Assembly (NCBI GenBank): GCA_000482145.1
Contig: AUXH01000308.1
Coordinates: 1-22,322, forward strand
Length of the DNA stretch: 22,322 bases
Direction of reading: 5' to 3'
From: Strigomonas culicis
Taxonomy: Eukaryota > Euglenozoa > Kinetoplastea > Trypanosomatida > Trypanosomatidae
The notes below the pieces were generated by a model. That model ran no database searches. It was not told the origin of the DNA and was given only the letters and a program-made list of their open reading frames with translations. Position 1 is the first letter of the stretch. Each line of letters opens with the position of its first letter. Positions 7,853 to 15,764 of this stretch are shown here, one piece after another. Made by a program: the position numbers and the translations under genes.

Positions 7853-10711
7853 TCATGCACCGGTCTTACCGTCTGCCGAGACCCTCGTCGTGTCTTTTGT
7901 ACGGGTCGGCATGGCAGCGGACGATGACGTGAGAGTGGTTCTCCCACTGGCACCTGAGAGAGCCTTGTCCGCCGCGGCGGCGACATCGTCAGGAGCGGCC
8001 GTGCTATCCTCTTTCTTCTCCTCCAGGGTGACCACCGGCGGGGTGTGGTACGCCACCGTTGCCGCCGCGTTGCCGCCGAGCAGCAGCGGGCTGGACCGCA
8101 TGCTGTTGCTGCTGCCGTTGGGCGCGGGCATCACGTGTTGGCTGTGGCTGCGGCTGTGGCTCGCCGCGTAGTGGAGGCTGCTCGTCCACTTCCTGCCGCC
8201 ACCGGTGCTGGTGAAGCTCTCGCCGCTGTCGGACGGCCGCAGGGAGGCCTCACTCACCGGGTGCGGCGGCGGCGCGCCGGGGGAGGTGCGCCGCAGCGGC
8301 CGCGGGTGCCACGCGCCGGTCACCCCCACGGCGGGACCCCCCGCCGCGCTCGTTGTGTCCCCGAAGGAGAGGCTCATCAGACTTCGGTTCTGGAGCTTCG
8401 CACCGTCCGCGTCTTCCGGCGCGTGGAGTGCGGTTGCACTGTTGGTGAGGCTGAGCTTCGTAGCCAACACAAAGGACTCTACGTTTGGCGGGGGGGTTGG
8501 GCTGAGGTGCGTCGTAGCCGCGGTAGCGGGCTGCTGCGGCTGCTGCTGTTGCGGCGGGGGCGGCGGCTCCGCGGTGAAGGACGAGGACCGGAAGAGACTG
8601 TTAAACGGTTTACTGCACGCGCCGTGCGGCACCGGTGTGTTGTGACTCGGGCTGCTGTGGAAGAGAAAGAGGTTGCTAGGGCTGTGGTTGTGGGTGTGGT
8701 TCGCGGCGGCGGCGGTGGTGCTGCCGCCCTCGTGCGGGGAGGAGCCGAGGACGGGCGCGGAGGCTATAAAGCTGATCGCTGGTAGGCTGTCGTCACTGCT
8801 GCGCCGCCGTGCCGCGGCGTCGTCGGCGATGAGGAGGTGCGGCGCGCTCTCCGAGGTGTACAGATGGGCCTCCGTCGTCTCGGGGATCTTCGTGGAGCTG
8901 AAGTTGCACTTGTGCGTCGGCGACGGCGTCAGCGCCGTATCACGGAAGTGCATCCCTGCGCCATCGTGCAGCGGGCTTTGCGCCGCCGGCAGCGGCCCAT
9001 TCGTGAAGTTGCCAAAGTTCAGCCCCGTGATGGTCGTGTTCTCCACCCGCGCCCTGTGGGAGACGTAGTGGGAGTAGCTGCGGTGCTCTGTCACCTTCTC
9101 CCAGTTGATATTGATGGCACTGTCGTCCTCCAGGGTGCTCGCCTCGTTGTCGGGCAGCAGCAGCGTCACCTGCGGGGGCGGCGGGCGGTGCGGGCGGCTG
9201 AGGGCGCCGTGGCCATAATGCGTCCCCCTGGTGCTGCTGCCGCTCCTACTGTTACTATTCGACGTATCCGTTTTTTTATGACTAGGCGGCACCGGTGTGG
9301 GCGACGGGGATGCCATGGAGGAGGAGCTGGCGGAGCGCCAGGGGCCGCCTTCACCTTCCGGTGAGAGGGGGTGTTGCGGACGGGAGGGCCGCGCTGCGCC
9401 TTCCTTTGTATCCTTCCTCTTGTGCGTCTCCCTCTGCGGGGTCCGCGTGCGGTGTTCCTGCTGCTCCTTCGCATGGCCGTGGGCCGTCGTGTCCCGCATC
9501 TGAAAGGAGTGCGTGTGGGCGTGCACCGGCGTCGTCCGCTGCGGCGAGACGGGGAAGAACACGGGGCCCGGCGGCGGGACCTCGGGGCGCGTGTGGTGCT
9601 GCGGCCGCGGCGCCGTGCTGCCCTCCTGCGGCGCGGTGCCGTGCGGGTCCGCCAGCTGTGGGAGCGGGGAGGGGCCCGGCGAGGTCGGCGTGTGCGACGT
9701 GGACGACGACGCGGAGATGGCCACGCTGGTGTAGTAGTCGATGAAGGCTTGGTACTGCGCGGCCTGGCCCTGCGCGGGGTGGTGCCGCCTGCGCTCCTGC
9801 TCGTGCGGCTGGCGCTGGGGGAGCTGCCGCCGCCGCTGCGTCGCGTCGCTGCCGCTGCTGCTGCGGCTGCCGGGCTGCGCGCCCGTCACGGAGTGGCCAC
9901 GCGCGTCCCCCCCCTCCCCCTCCGAGGGATGGCGAGGGTGGCGCGTCCGACCATCCAGCCCGTCGTGGTCGCGGGGGCCGCCCGGGAGGTCGTCCTTCGC
10001 GTGCGTGGTGGGCGTGACGTGGCCGTGCTTGCGGGAGAGCGGCTGGGCCTTGAAGCTCGCGTAGGAGGCGTCCTCCGCGCGGACGGTCGGCAGCGGCACG
10101 GCCCCGGGCGTCTGCGAGGACGACATGGACAGCGTGAGGCTCCGCGGAGAGGGGTAGCTGACGCGCCGGCCGCGGCTGCCTTCCATCGCGGCGGCCGCGT
10201 CGCCGCCGAGGCGGAAGCCCAGGGTGGGCGAGGGCGGGGCCGCGCCGCCGCCGCCGCAGACGCAGGGGCTGTTGTGACTGCCGTCGCCAGGCAGCGGGCC
10301 GCTGCCGGTGGGGAAGACGATGCCCACACCACTAGCCATGTTGCTATTATTATTATTAGAATTGCTGTTGTTGCTGTGTCGAGACAGCGTTGCACTCGTG
10401 GCAGCCACATCGACGATGCCCGGCAGGGGGAGGGCCGACGTGGAGGCGGAGGAGGACGTGGCGTCGCCCGTCGCGGACCGCGCGCGCGGGTGGCAGCTCG
10501 CGCCGTCCACCGGCAGCAGCAGTGGTGCTGACGTCACGGGCGTAGGGGAGGGATTCCGAGCGCCAGGAGTAACTATCGTACTATTATTATTGTTCGTATC
10601 GCTATTCGTGCTGTGTTGACGGGGGGAAGTTGACAGCATCTCTTCATCGGGCGCGAGGACGGCCACGACACTCCGGCGACTACGGCTGGGGCTCCTGTAC
10701 GTGATACTCAT
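7853..10711 (-). CDS. Large disordered Ser/Pro/Thr/His-rich hypothetical protein (gene A, 952 residues)
   Basis: I do not recognise a family. The protein is almost wholly low-complexity: Ser/Asn runs near the N-terminus, Gly/Ala/Pro segments, an Arg/His/Gln-rich part (about 240-350), many Ser-Pro and Thr-Pro pairs, and RRxS-type basic sites (such as ARRRSSDDS near 635). The least repetitive part is about 530-660, around INWEKVTEH (Trp537) and ITGLNFGNF, and is the best candidate for a conserved core. A KPFNSLF patch at 701-707 resembles KGFNSAF of gene C. The frame is open to an ATG at 10837, but the extra 42 residues are Phe/Ile-rich and come from AT-rich leader. The acceptor AG at 10810 would remove that ATG, and the first ATG after it is 10711, so I use 10711 (MSITYRSPSR). 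The stop is TGA. Confidence 0.8.
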   Translation of the reverse strand: MSITYRSPSRSRRSVVAVLAPDEEMLSTSPRQHSTNSDTNNNNSTIVTPGARNPSPTPVTSAPLLLPVDGASCHPRARSATGDATSSSASTSALPLPGIVDVAATSATLSRHSNNSNSNNNNSNMASGVGIVFPTGSGPLPGDGSHNSPCVCGGGGAAPPSPTLGFRLGGDAAAAMEGSRGRRVSYPSPRSLTLSMSSSQTPGAVPLPTVRAEDASYASFKAQPLSRKHGHVTPTTHAKDDLPGGPRDHDGLDGRTRHPRHPSEGEGGDARGHSVTGAQPGSRSSSGSDATQRRRQLPQRQPHEQERRRHHPAQGQAAQYQAFIDYYTSVAISASSSTSHTPTSPGPSPLPQLADPHGTAPQEGSTAPRPQHHTRPEVPPPGPVFFPVSPQRTTPVHAHTHSFQMRDTTAHGHAKEQQEHRTRTPQRETHKRKDTKEGAARPSRPQHPLSPEGEGGPWRSASSSSMASPSPTPVPPSHKKTDTSNSNSRSGSSTRGTHYGHGALSRPHRPPPPQVTLLLPDNEASTLEDDSAININWEKVTEHRSYSHYVSHRARVENTTITGLNFGNFTNGPLPAAQSPLHDGAGMHFRDTALTPSPTHKCNFSSTKIPETTEAHLYTSESAPHLLIADDAAARRRSSDDSLPAISFIASAPVLGSSPHEGGSTTAAAANHTHNHSPSNLFLFHSSPSHNTPVPHGACSKPFNSLFRSSSFTAEPPPPPQQQQPQQPATAATTHLSPTPPPNVESFVLATKLSLTNSATALHAPEDADGAKLQNRSLMSLSFGDTTSAAGGPAVGVTGAWHPRPLRRTSPGAPPPHPVSEASLRPSDSGESFTSTGGGRKWTSSLHYAASHSRSHSQHVMPAPNGSSNSMRSSPLLLGGNAAATVAYHTPPVVTLEEKKEDSTAAPDDVAAAADKALSGASGRTTLTSSSAAMPTRTKDTTRVSADGKTGA

Positions 10712-10809
10712 CAGTAACAAAAAAGAAACACTAATAATAGCAATGGTAGAAACAATACAATTATAAATAAGAACAGGGAAGTGAATTAGGATACAAAAAA
10801 AAATGAGCC

Positions 10810-10832
10810 CTGTAAAGAGGTGAAAAAAAGTG
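10810..10832 (-). promoter_or_regulatory. Probable spliced-leader acceptor of gene A
   Basis: On the minus strand CACTTTTTTTCACCTCTTT runs directly into ACAG, with AG at 10811-10810. It leaves a 98-base leader with no ATG before 10711. This is among the best-formed acceptors in the window and decides the start of gene A. Confidence 0.65.
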
Positions 10833-11236
10833 TTCACTAATCAAATAAGCAAAACAGAAACCGGAAGCACTATAAATGAAACAAATTTGCTGTTAAATAT
10901 ATCCCTTTTCTGTGTTGCTATAAGAACAGAAACAGAAACTAAAAAAAAGTGAAAAAAAAAAACAAATCAATATACAAAAAAGAATCAGAAATATGAAAAT
11001 AAAACACTAAAACATACGGAAGGAGAATAACAACAGATATGTCATAATGATGTGAAGAGCAAAACCCGAACAAAAAGAACAATATATCATAACAACCCAA
11101 TGAAATCAATCATTCGATATCGGTGCAAATACAGTTACTATGCAATTAACAGAAATCATTTATTGTATGTTGCAGTACGCGCTTTCATAGAGCTTATATA
11201 TAGGAAGAATAAGAAAAAAAAACGTTTTTTCTTATT
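10833..11236 (-). other. AT-rich spacer between genes B and A
   Basis: This AT-rich sequence has many A-runs on the plus strand. A 112-codon plus-strand frame (11052-11390) crosses it but is Lys/Tyr/Ile-rich, runs through the (AT)n tract and opposes all genes, so I do not call it. Nothing else is recognised. Confidence 0.5.
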
Positions 11237-11306
11237 AAAGGTGAGGCATCGGTATCGAGGCTCTCGGCTCTGTATGAGCAGTAAAGGAACTCTTGCGCAC
11301 CTCTTT
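11237..11306. ncRNA. Candidate structured RNA element (strand uncertain)
   Basis: This is a GC-richer island of about 70 bases in AT-rich spacer. Read on the plus strand, AAAGGTG (11237-11243) can pair with CACCTCTTT (11298-11306) around a 2-base bulge. Inside are two abutting perfect hairpins, CGAG-GCT-CTCG (11256-11266) and GCTC-TGTAT-GAGC (11267-11279). A T5 run at 11304-11308 could end Pol III transcription on the plus strand. On the minus strand the same pairing would sit in the 3' untranslated region of gene B. I find no tRNA A/B boxes, C/D boxes or AGA box, so the class is unknown and chance folding is possible. Confidence 0.2.
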
Positions 11307-11318
11307 TTGTTTGCTTAC

Positions 11319-11343
11319 ATATATATATATATATATATATATA
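11319..11343. repeat. (AT)n microsatellite
   Basis: This is an uninterrupted alternating AT tract of 25 bases in the spacer between genes B and A. Confidence 0.95.
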
Positions 11344-11887
11344 AAGATTACCGTTTTTGTTTGTTGTTAGATGTGTACTTCTACAATTGATTATGAATTT
11401 TAATCTTTTTCATTTTTTGATAATTAAAAAGGAAAATCATTTCAAAGAAAACTACTAAGTTTGAAAAGAACAACAACAAAAAGTGAAAAACAAAAAACGC
11501 CACATAAAAAATCCATATATAACTCTAGTAATTATAGTAGTTATATTAAGCAAACAGCGTTTGATGCGACCGGATAGGTAGTAAAACAAGAGTACAGCTT
11601 AGTTTCAAGGAGGTGATAAGGATAGCGTGACTCCTTCGTATCCTTTTGTTTTTGCTTTATAAAAAGAAACAAGCGAACGAAAAGACAAAACGTAAGGGCA
11701 TTTACGATGGTTTTGAAAAATAAAAAAGAAGATTGCAGAAACAAAATTAAGAACAAAAACCTATTGTAAAACAACAAGTAAAAAAAACAAAAAGTCAAGA
11801 TACTAGTACAAAAAAAGACAATAGTACTTCCAAATCGGAAATTCTCTTCTTTTTGCTATTCTTGTCGTACGTGCGCCGTTCACCTAC
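11344..11887 (-). other. Probable 3' untranslated region of gene B
   Basis: This AT-rich sequence has one GC-richer patch at about 11560-11645. That patch holds AAGGAG (11607-11612), AAGGATA (11618-11624), CTCCTT (11631-11636) and TATCCTT (11639-11645), allowing two interleaved stems. A minus-strand frame of 85 codons (11541-11798) is mostly Phe/Leu from U-rich RNA and is not called. Confidence 0.45.
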
Positions 11888-14272
11888 CTACTTCGTCTGT
11901 CGACGCTTGTCATCCGCATTTTGTGGCCCCGTCTTGCTCCTATTCTTATTCTTTTTATTGTGATTACCGTATTGGTTCCCCATATTGCCCGCATTAAAGG
12001 CAAATGGATTCGGGGGAATCATCGGCATCATGGCGGCGTTGTAGCCGCAGATGCCCATATAAGGCTGTCCGTACCCCGGCATCCCCTCCGGCTGCACCAC
12101 GTCCATCACATCCAGCCGGTCCCAGTTCGGGGATGCCACGTACGGCAGCCGCTTCATGTCCAGCGCGTCGATCGCCTTGGCCGACTGGCGGCGCCGCGCG
12201 GCGATGTAGGGGTAGTCCGGGTGGCTGCGGGAGGGGGGGTTCACCGTGCGCACCACAAACTGCACCTCCTCCTCCACCGGCGGCTGCGGCGGCTCGACCA
12301 CCCTCTCCTTCGCGATGAGCTCCTGCGGCGCGGGGAGCGCGGCCGGGTGCGTCGGCGACGGCTCCGTGCCGAGCACGTCGTCGGCCGCCTCGTCCCGCGC
12401 GGGCCGCACGGCTGGGTAGTGCTGCGACACGAAGAGGTCCATCGGCGGCGGCGTCTTCTGCTGCACCACGGAGTCCTCGTCGTAGCTGCGCGCGTCCACG
12501 GCGTCGTCGTCGTCGCTCACGTTGCCATGCAGAAACGGAAAGATGCTCTCGTACAGCGGGTCGATCTTGTTCTCCGCATCCGCCTGATCCGCCTCGTTCT
12601 CGGTCAGGCCCAGCAGCGCCGCGGTGGTGTCCTTCAGGCCGTGGTTGAACGCCGCGGCCTTCGCCGCCGGGTGGGTGGGGGAGGTGTCCGCCGCCTCGCC
12701 CTCTGGCAGCTCCACCTTCGACTTCCCCCGCGCGCGCGCGGGCGGCAGCGGGGTGGCCTGCTCCGGCTTCATGAAGCTGTACATGAAGGAGGTCCAGAAG
12801 CTCTTGGGCAGCGACGGCGCGCGGGAGAGGCGCGACTTGGCCACCATGTCGCGCGCCGCCTTCACCGGCTCCGGCAGCTGCGGCGAGCGGCACTGGTGCG
12901 GGTGCTTCGGCGACCCAGCGCCCCCCGGCGACGGCTGCATGCCACTGTTGTGGCTCTGGCTGCTCACGTTGCCGCGCACCTCGTCTACGCCGATGTGCGC
13001 CGCGTCGTCGTGGCCGGTGGGGTTCTCCTGCGAGGCGGTGCCGTACGTGAGCCAACCCGCGTCCACGCTGTAGCCGAGCTCCGTGCTGTACCCCACGCCG
13101 GCCGCCTTAGGGTGGCGGGGCTGCGCCTTGCCTTGGCCGGCGGCGCTGTGCCGCTTCGCCTTGGGCACCGGCGCCGCCGCCGCGTCCACCGCCGCGCTGT
13201 CCGCGGTGTCGCAGGCAGCGAGAAGCTCCACCACAACTTCTCTTTCCGCCAGTGGCGCGGCGGCGGCCGGCGCCTCGGACGGTAGTTTGGGCTCCTTCTC
13301 CTCCGCGCGCGCCGTGTCCGTCGCGTCGCGGGCGGCGGGGGGCGGCGCCACGACGGCCTCTGGCGCGGCGGCCAGCTGCCCGACACAGAGCTGTTTGGGG
13401 CCCTTCACCGCTTCGCTCACTGCGGCTTTGGTCTCTGCGATGGGCTTCGGTGGCTGCGACACCGCCGCCGGCGGCGGCGGCGGCGCGCGCCCTCGGTTGA
13501 ACAGAAACGCAGGAATGGTCAAGCGGTTCGTGACGGTGTTAATATCCTTCTTGTCCTTGGCGGCATTCGTATGCGAGTTGTTCGTACTGTTATTGTTACT
13601 ATTGGTATTACTATTATTATTGTTATGAAGGGTAGTGATGGGAGCCTCGTTTGCTTTTTGGTGTTGAGCGTACTGCATGGTATCGTCACCGGAGAGATCC
13701 TGGCTGCCCTTTGACACCTCGTGTGTCCCTGGAGATAGGATGAACTTGGAACACGGAGTCGGATCCGTGCGACTCTGTGTGTCCTGATCCTTATTGCTGG
13801 TGTTCTCCTTGGTCACCTCATGGATGGGGTCTTGGTTTGCTTCGGGGGTGATGACGGTGGAGCTCTCGGGTGATAAAGGGTTGAGGATGCTAACTGGCTT
13901 CGTTGCCTCCAGTTGCTCCGCTGCGTCTATTACGAATGCCTTTTGCGAGCCTCCAAGACGCTCCTCCTTCCTTTTCTTCGTCTTCTGGGGTGTCTTTGCA
14001 AATTTGGGTTTTTGGCGTTTCGGTGTTTTGGATGAGTGGTCCTTGCTGTCGTGCTGGCTGCCGGACATGGCGCGGCCGCCGCCACGATTGAAGACATACC
14101 CCAAAACGGTAGTGTTCGAACTCCTCCGCCTACGCTCTTGTGTTTCCGTCGCAGACGGAGAAGCAGGGGTGGGTGTTACAGACGGGGTAGTAGGGGTCGG
14201 TGTTACAAGGCCCGTTGCACTAGCGGGATGCACACGGGCTGCCGCCGCCACATTGGAATGCTCAGCACCCAT
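11888..14272 (-). CDS. Disordered hypothetical protein with PYVASPxW motif (gene B, 794 residues)
   Basis: I do not recognise a family. The protein begins MGAEHSN, which fits the N-myristoylation pattern (Gly2, Ser6) and would place it at a membrane. RRRRSS at 47-52 is a basophilic kinase-type site. YVFNRGG (59-65) recurs as FLFNRGR at 256-262. The middle is Ala/Pro/Glu-rich with an Asn/Ser run near 220-240. A hydrophobic patch (KSFWTSFMYSFMKPEQATPLPP) has the Glu of EQAT at 504. An acidic SDDDD segment follows near 590. PYVASPNWDRLDVMD at 710-724 matches the neighbour gene C. The tail is Met/Pro/Asn/Tyr-rich and ends basic. The order Met-Gly, EQAT, PYVASP is the same as in gene C, suggesting an old tandem duplication or shared partner. 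The ATG at 14272 lies 25 bases after a good acceptor. The stop is TAG. Confidence 0.8.
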   Translation of the reverse strand: MGAEHSNVAAAARVHPASATGLVTPTPTTPSVTPTPASPSATETQERRRRSSNTTVLGYVFNRGGGRAMSGSQHDSKDHSSKTPKRQKPKFAKTPQKTKKRKEERLGGSQKAFVIDAAEQLEATKPVSILNPLSPESSTVITPEANQDPIHEVTKENTSNKDQDTQSRTDPTPCSKFILSPGTHEVSKGSQDLSGDDTMQYAQHQKANEAPITTLHNNNNSNTNSNNNSTNNSHTNAAKDKKDINTVTNRLTIPAFLFNRGRAPPPPPAAVSQPPKPIAETKAAVSEAVKGPKQLCVGQLAAAPEAVVAPPPAARDATDTARAEEKEPKLPSEAPAAAAPLAEREVVVELLAACDTADSAAVDAAAAPVPKAKRHSAAGQGKAQPRHPKAAGVGYSTELGYSVDAGWLTYGTASQENPTGHDDAAHIGVDEVRGNVSSQSHNSGMQPSPGGAGSPKHPHQCRSPQLPEPVKAARDMVAKSRLSRAPSLPKSFWTSFMYSFMKPEQATPLPPARARGKSKVELPEGEAADTSPTHPAAKAAAFNHGLKDTTAALLGLTENEADQADAENKIDPLYESIFPFLHGNVSDDDDAVDARSYDEDSVVQQKTPPPMDLFVSQHYPAVRPARDEAADDVLGTEPSPTHPAALPAPQELIAKERVVEPPQPPVEEEVQFVVRTVNPPSRSHPDYPYIAARRRQSAKAIDALDMKRLPYVASPNWDRLDVMDVVQPEGMPGYGQPYMGICGYNAAMMPMIPPNPFAFNAGNMGNQYGNHNKKNKNRSKTGPQNADDKRRQTK

Positions 14273-14297
14273 ATAAAGTTATTTGCGGTTGTTTAAA

Positions 14298-14316
14298 CTA
14301 GGAAGGAAATAAATAT
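14298..14316 (-). promoter_or_regulatory. Probable spliced-leader acceptor of gene B
   Basis: On the minus strand ATATTTATTTCCTTCCTAG ends in AG at 14299-14298, leaving a 25-base leader with no ATG before the start at 14272. It is well formed, with a TAG right after a pyrimidine tract. Confidence 0.65.
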
Positions 14317-15764
14317 ACGTTTTATGAAGAAGATACTGTTAGAGACAGTAGGAATGACTTGTATATACGTTTTCCCGTTCCTTCTCTTCTGTTTGTGTTA
14401 TCGTACTGTCTCAACAGGTATAACTATCGTAAGCACACGGACGTTGGAGAAGAATAACGTGTATAAACAATAGAAATTCTTTGTTTTTGATGAGAATAAG
14501 AATAAAAGAAGTGCTTGGAAAACAACAATGGGCAATGCTGGGTGCAATGTGTTTAGAAAAATACACTGCCTCACAACTACTGAAAAAAAAGATGAAAAGC
14601 AAAAAAAAAACAATAATAATAATGAAAAAATAAATAAATAAATAACCTTTTGAAAAAAGGTGGAGAATAAAGATAGAAAAAGAAGGAACATATTGTAAAC
14701 AGGACGATAAACATACCACGACTGTCTGTACCGAAATCGAATACACATATCCACGTGTCAGCCTCACGCACTGTACGCCAAAAAAGGTAACAATAAAACA
14801 TATAAAGCACTGTAGGCATATCAGAAGAAAGTAAAAAAGAATATCTTGCATCTTTGATTTTTGATAATTCCTTATATGTATTTATGAAAACAAAAGCTTA
14901 CTAAAAGAAAATCAACAACAGCTTTGCTTTAACAATACCATTTTTCGACGCTTCAACTTTAATTTGTCATTCATCTTGTTTTCTCCAGTTACAACTATTT
15001 CCTTGCACGATTAATTAAGCTGTTCTAACGTTTCGTATTCAATAGATACACCAAAAATAATATTTGAGAAATGCATAAAATAATCCGGACCTTTTTATTA
15101 CATTCATATTACATAAATTGTTTTTGTCTTGCTATTACTCGACAGACCTAAATCGTCTGCGTTCATACTTTTCCTGCAATTCTTTTTTGTAGTTTAGACG
15201 AAAAAATAAAAGAAATATATACAATATTCCTGAAATCGCTCTTTTTTGGTTCTCTCATTAACGCTTTTTCTTCTAATAAAAGAAAAAAACGCAGAGAATG
15301 CAGCAAGAATAAAAGGAAAAGTAAAAGTGTGCCGACAGTCACACTATTACGATTATGGCGAGTCGAATGTGCAAAAAAAAAAAAGAAGAGAGAAACAAAG
15401 CAAAAAATACACCAAAGATGAAAACCAAATTTAAACCACACTTTGAAAAGAAATGAGTAGTCAACTGCACGTACAGGAAGGATATATATATGCATACACT
15501 ATATGGAACCTATAGAAGAAAGAAAAGCAATAAGAAGAAAAAAGAATGAGAAATACAAAAATATAAATAAAGATATAGAAAGAAGTGAAGATCCTACTAC
15601 TTTGATGTTAATTGTCGCTGAGAAAGAAAGAAGAGAATAATTTTTTTTTTTGCGAATATACCCTTCTTCTCTGTATTCATGACACTGATTGCAGTACCAC
15701 AGCGGATAGTAGTCCGATGGGGGTTGTGGTGTGTGGGCGTCCTTCTTGCGTTTGTTCGTACTAC
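14317..15764 (-). other. Long AT-rich spacer between genes C and B
   Basis: This 1.45 kb stretch has A-runs and AAT/AAAT repeats (about 14609-14643). A small perfect hairpin (ACTGT-TAGAG-ACAGT) lies near 14335-14349, and a GC-richer patch at 15660-15760 next to the gene C stop. Several overlapping minus-strand frames (14398-14851) are Phe/Ile/Leu-rich in all three phases, as expected from U-rich RNA, and are not called. It should supply the 3' untranslated region of gene C. No RNA gene is recognised. Confidence 0.5.

Noticed and set aside
9720..9760. QAFIDYY in gene A resembling QEFKSYY in gene C
   Set aside because: The order relative to the KxFN patch is reversed between the two proteins, so it does not support common ancestry and is probably chance.
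9371..10531. Long plus-strand frame (386 codons) opposite gene A
   Set aside because: The Arg/Ala/Gly/Val-rich antisense composition is typical of shadow frames, and there is no acceptor-like signal on the plus strand.
11052..11390. Plus-strand 112-codon frame in the B-A spacer
   Set aside because: Its composition follows the AT-rich DNA (Lys, Tyr, Ile), it runs through the (AT)n repeat and it has no acceptor. The foldable island inside it is reported separately.
11921..13285. Long plus-strand frame (454 codons) opposite gene B
   Set aside because: It is an Arg/His/Val-rich shadow caused by GC-rich third positions. Gene B on the minus strand has an acceptor, a motif shared with gene C and normal composition.
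14398..14851. Overlapping hydrophobic minus-strand frames in the C-B spacer
   Set aside because: All three phases are open and Phe/Leu/Ile-rich, as expected from U-rich untranslated RNA. They would be taken for membrane proteins only by mistake.
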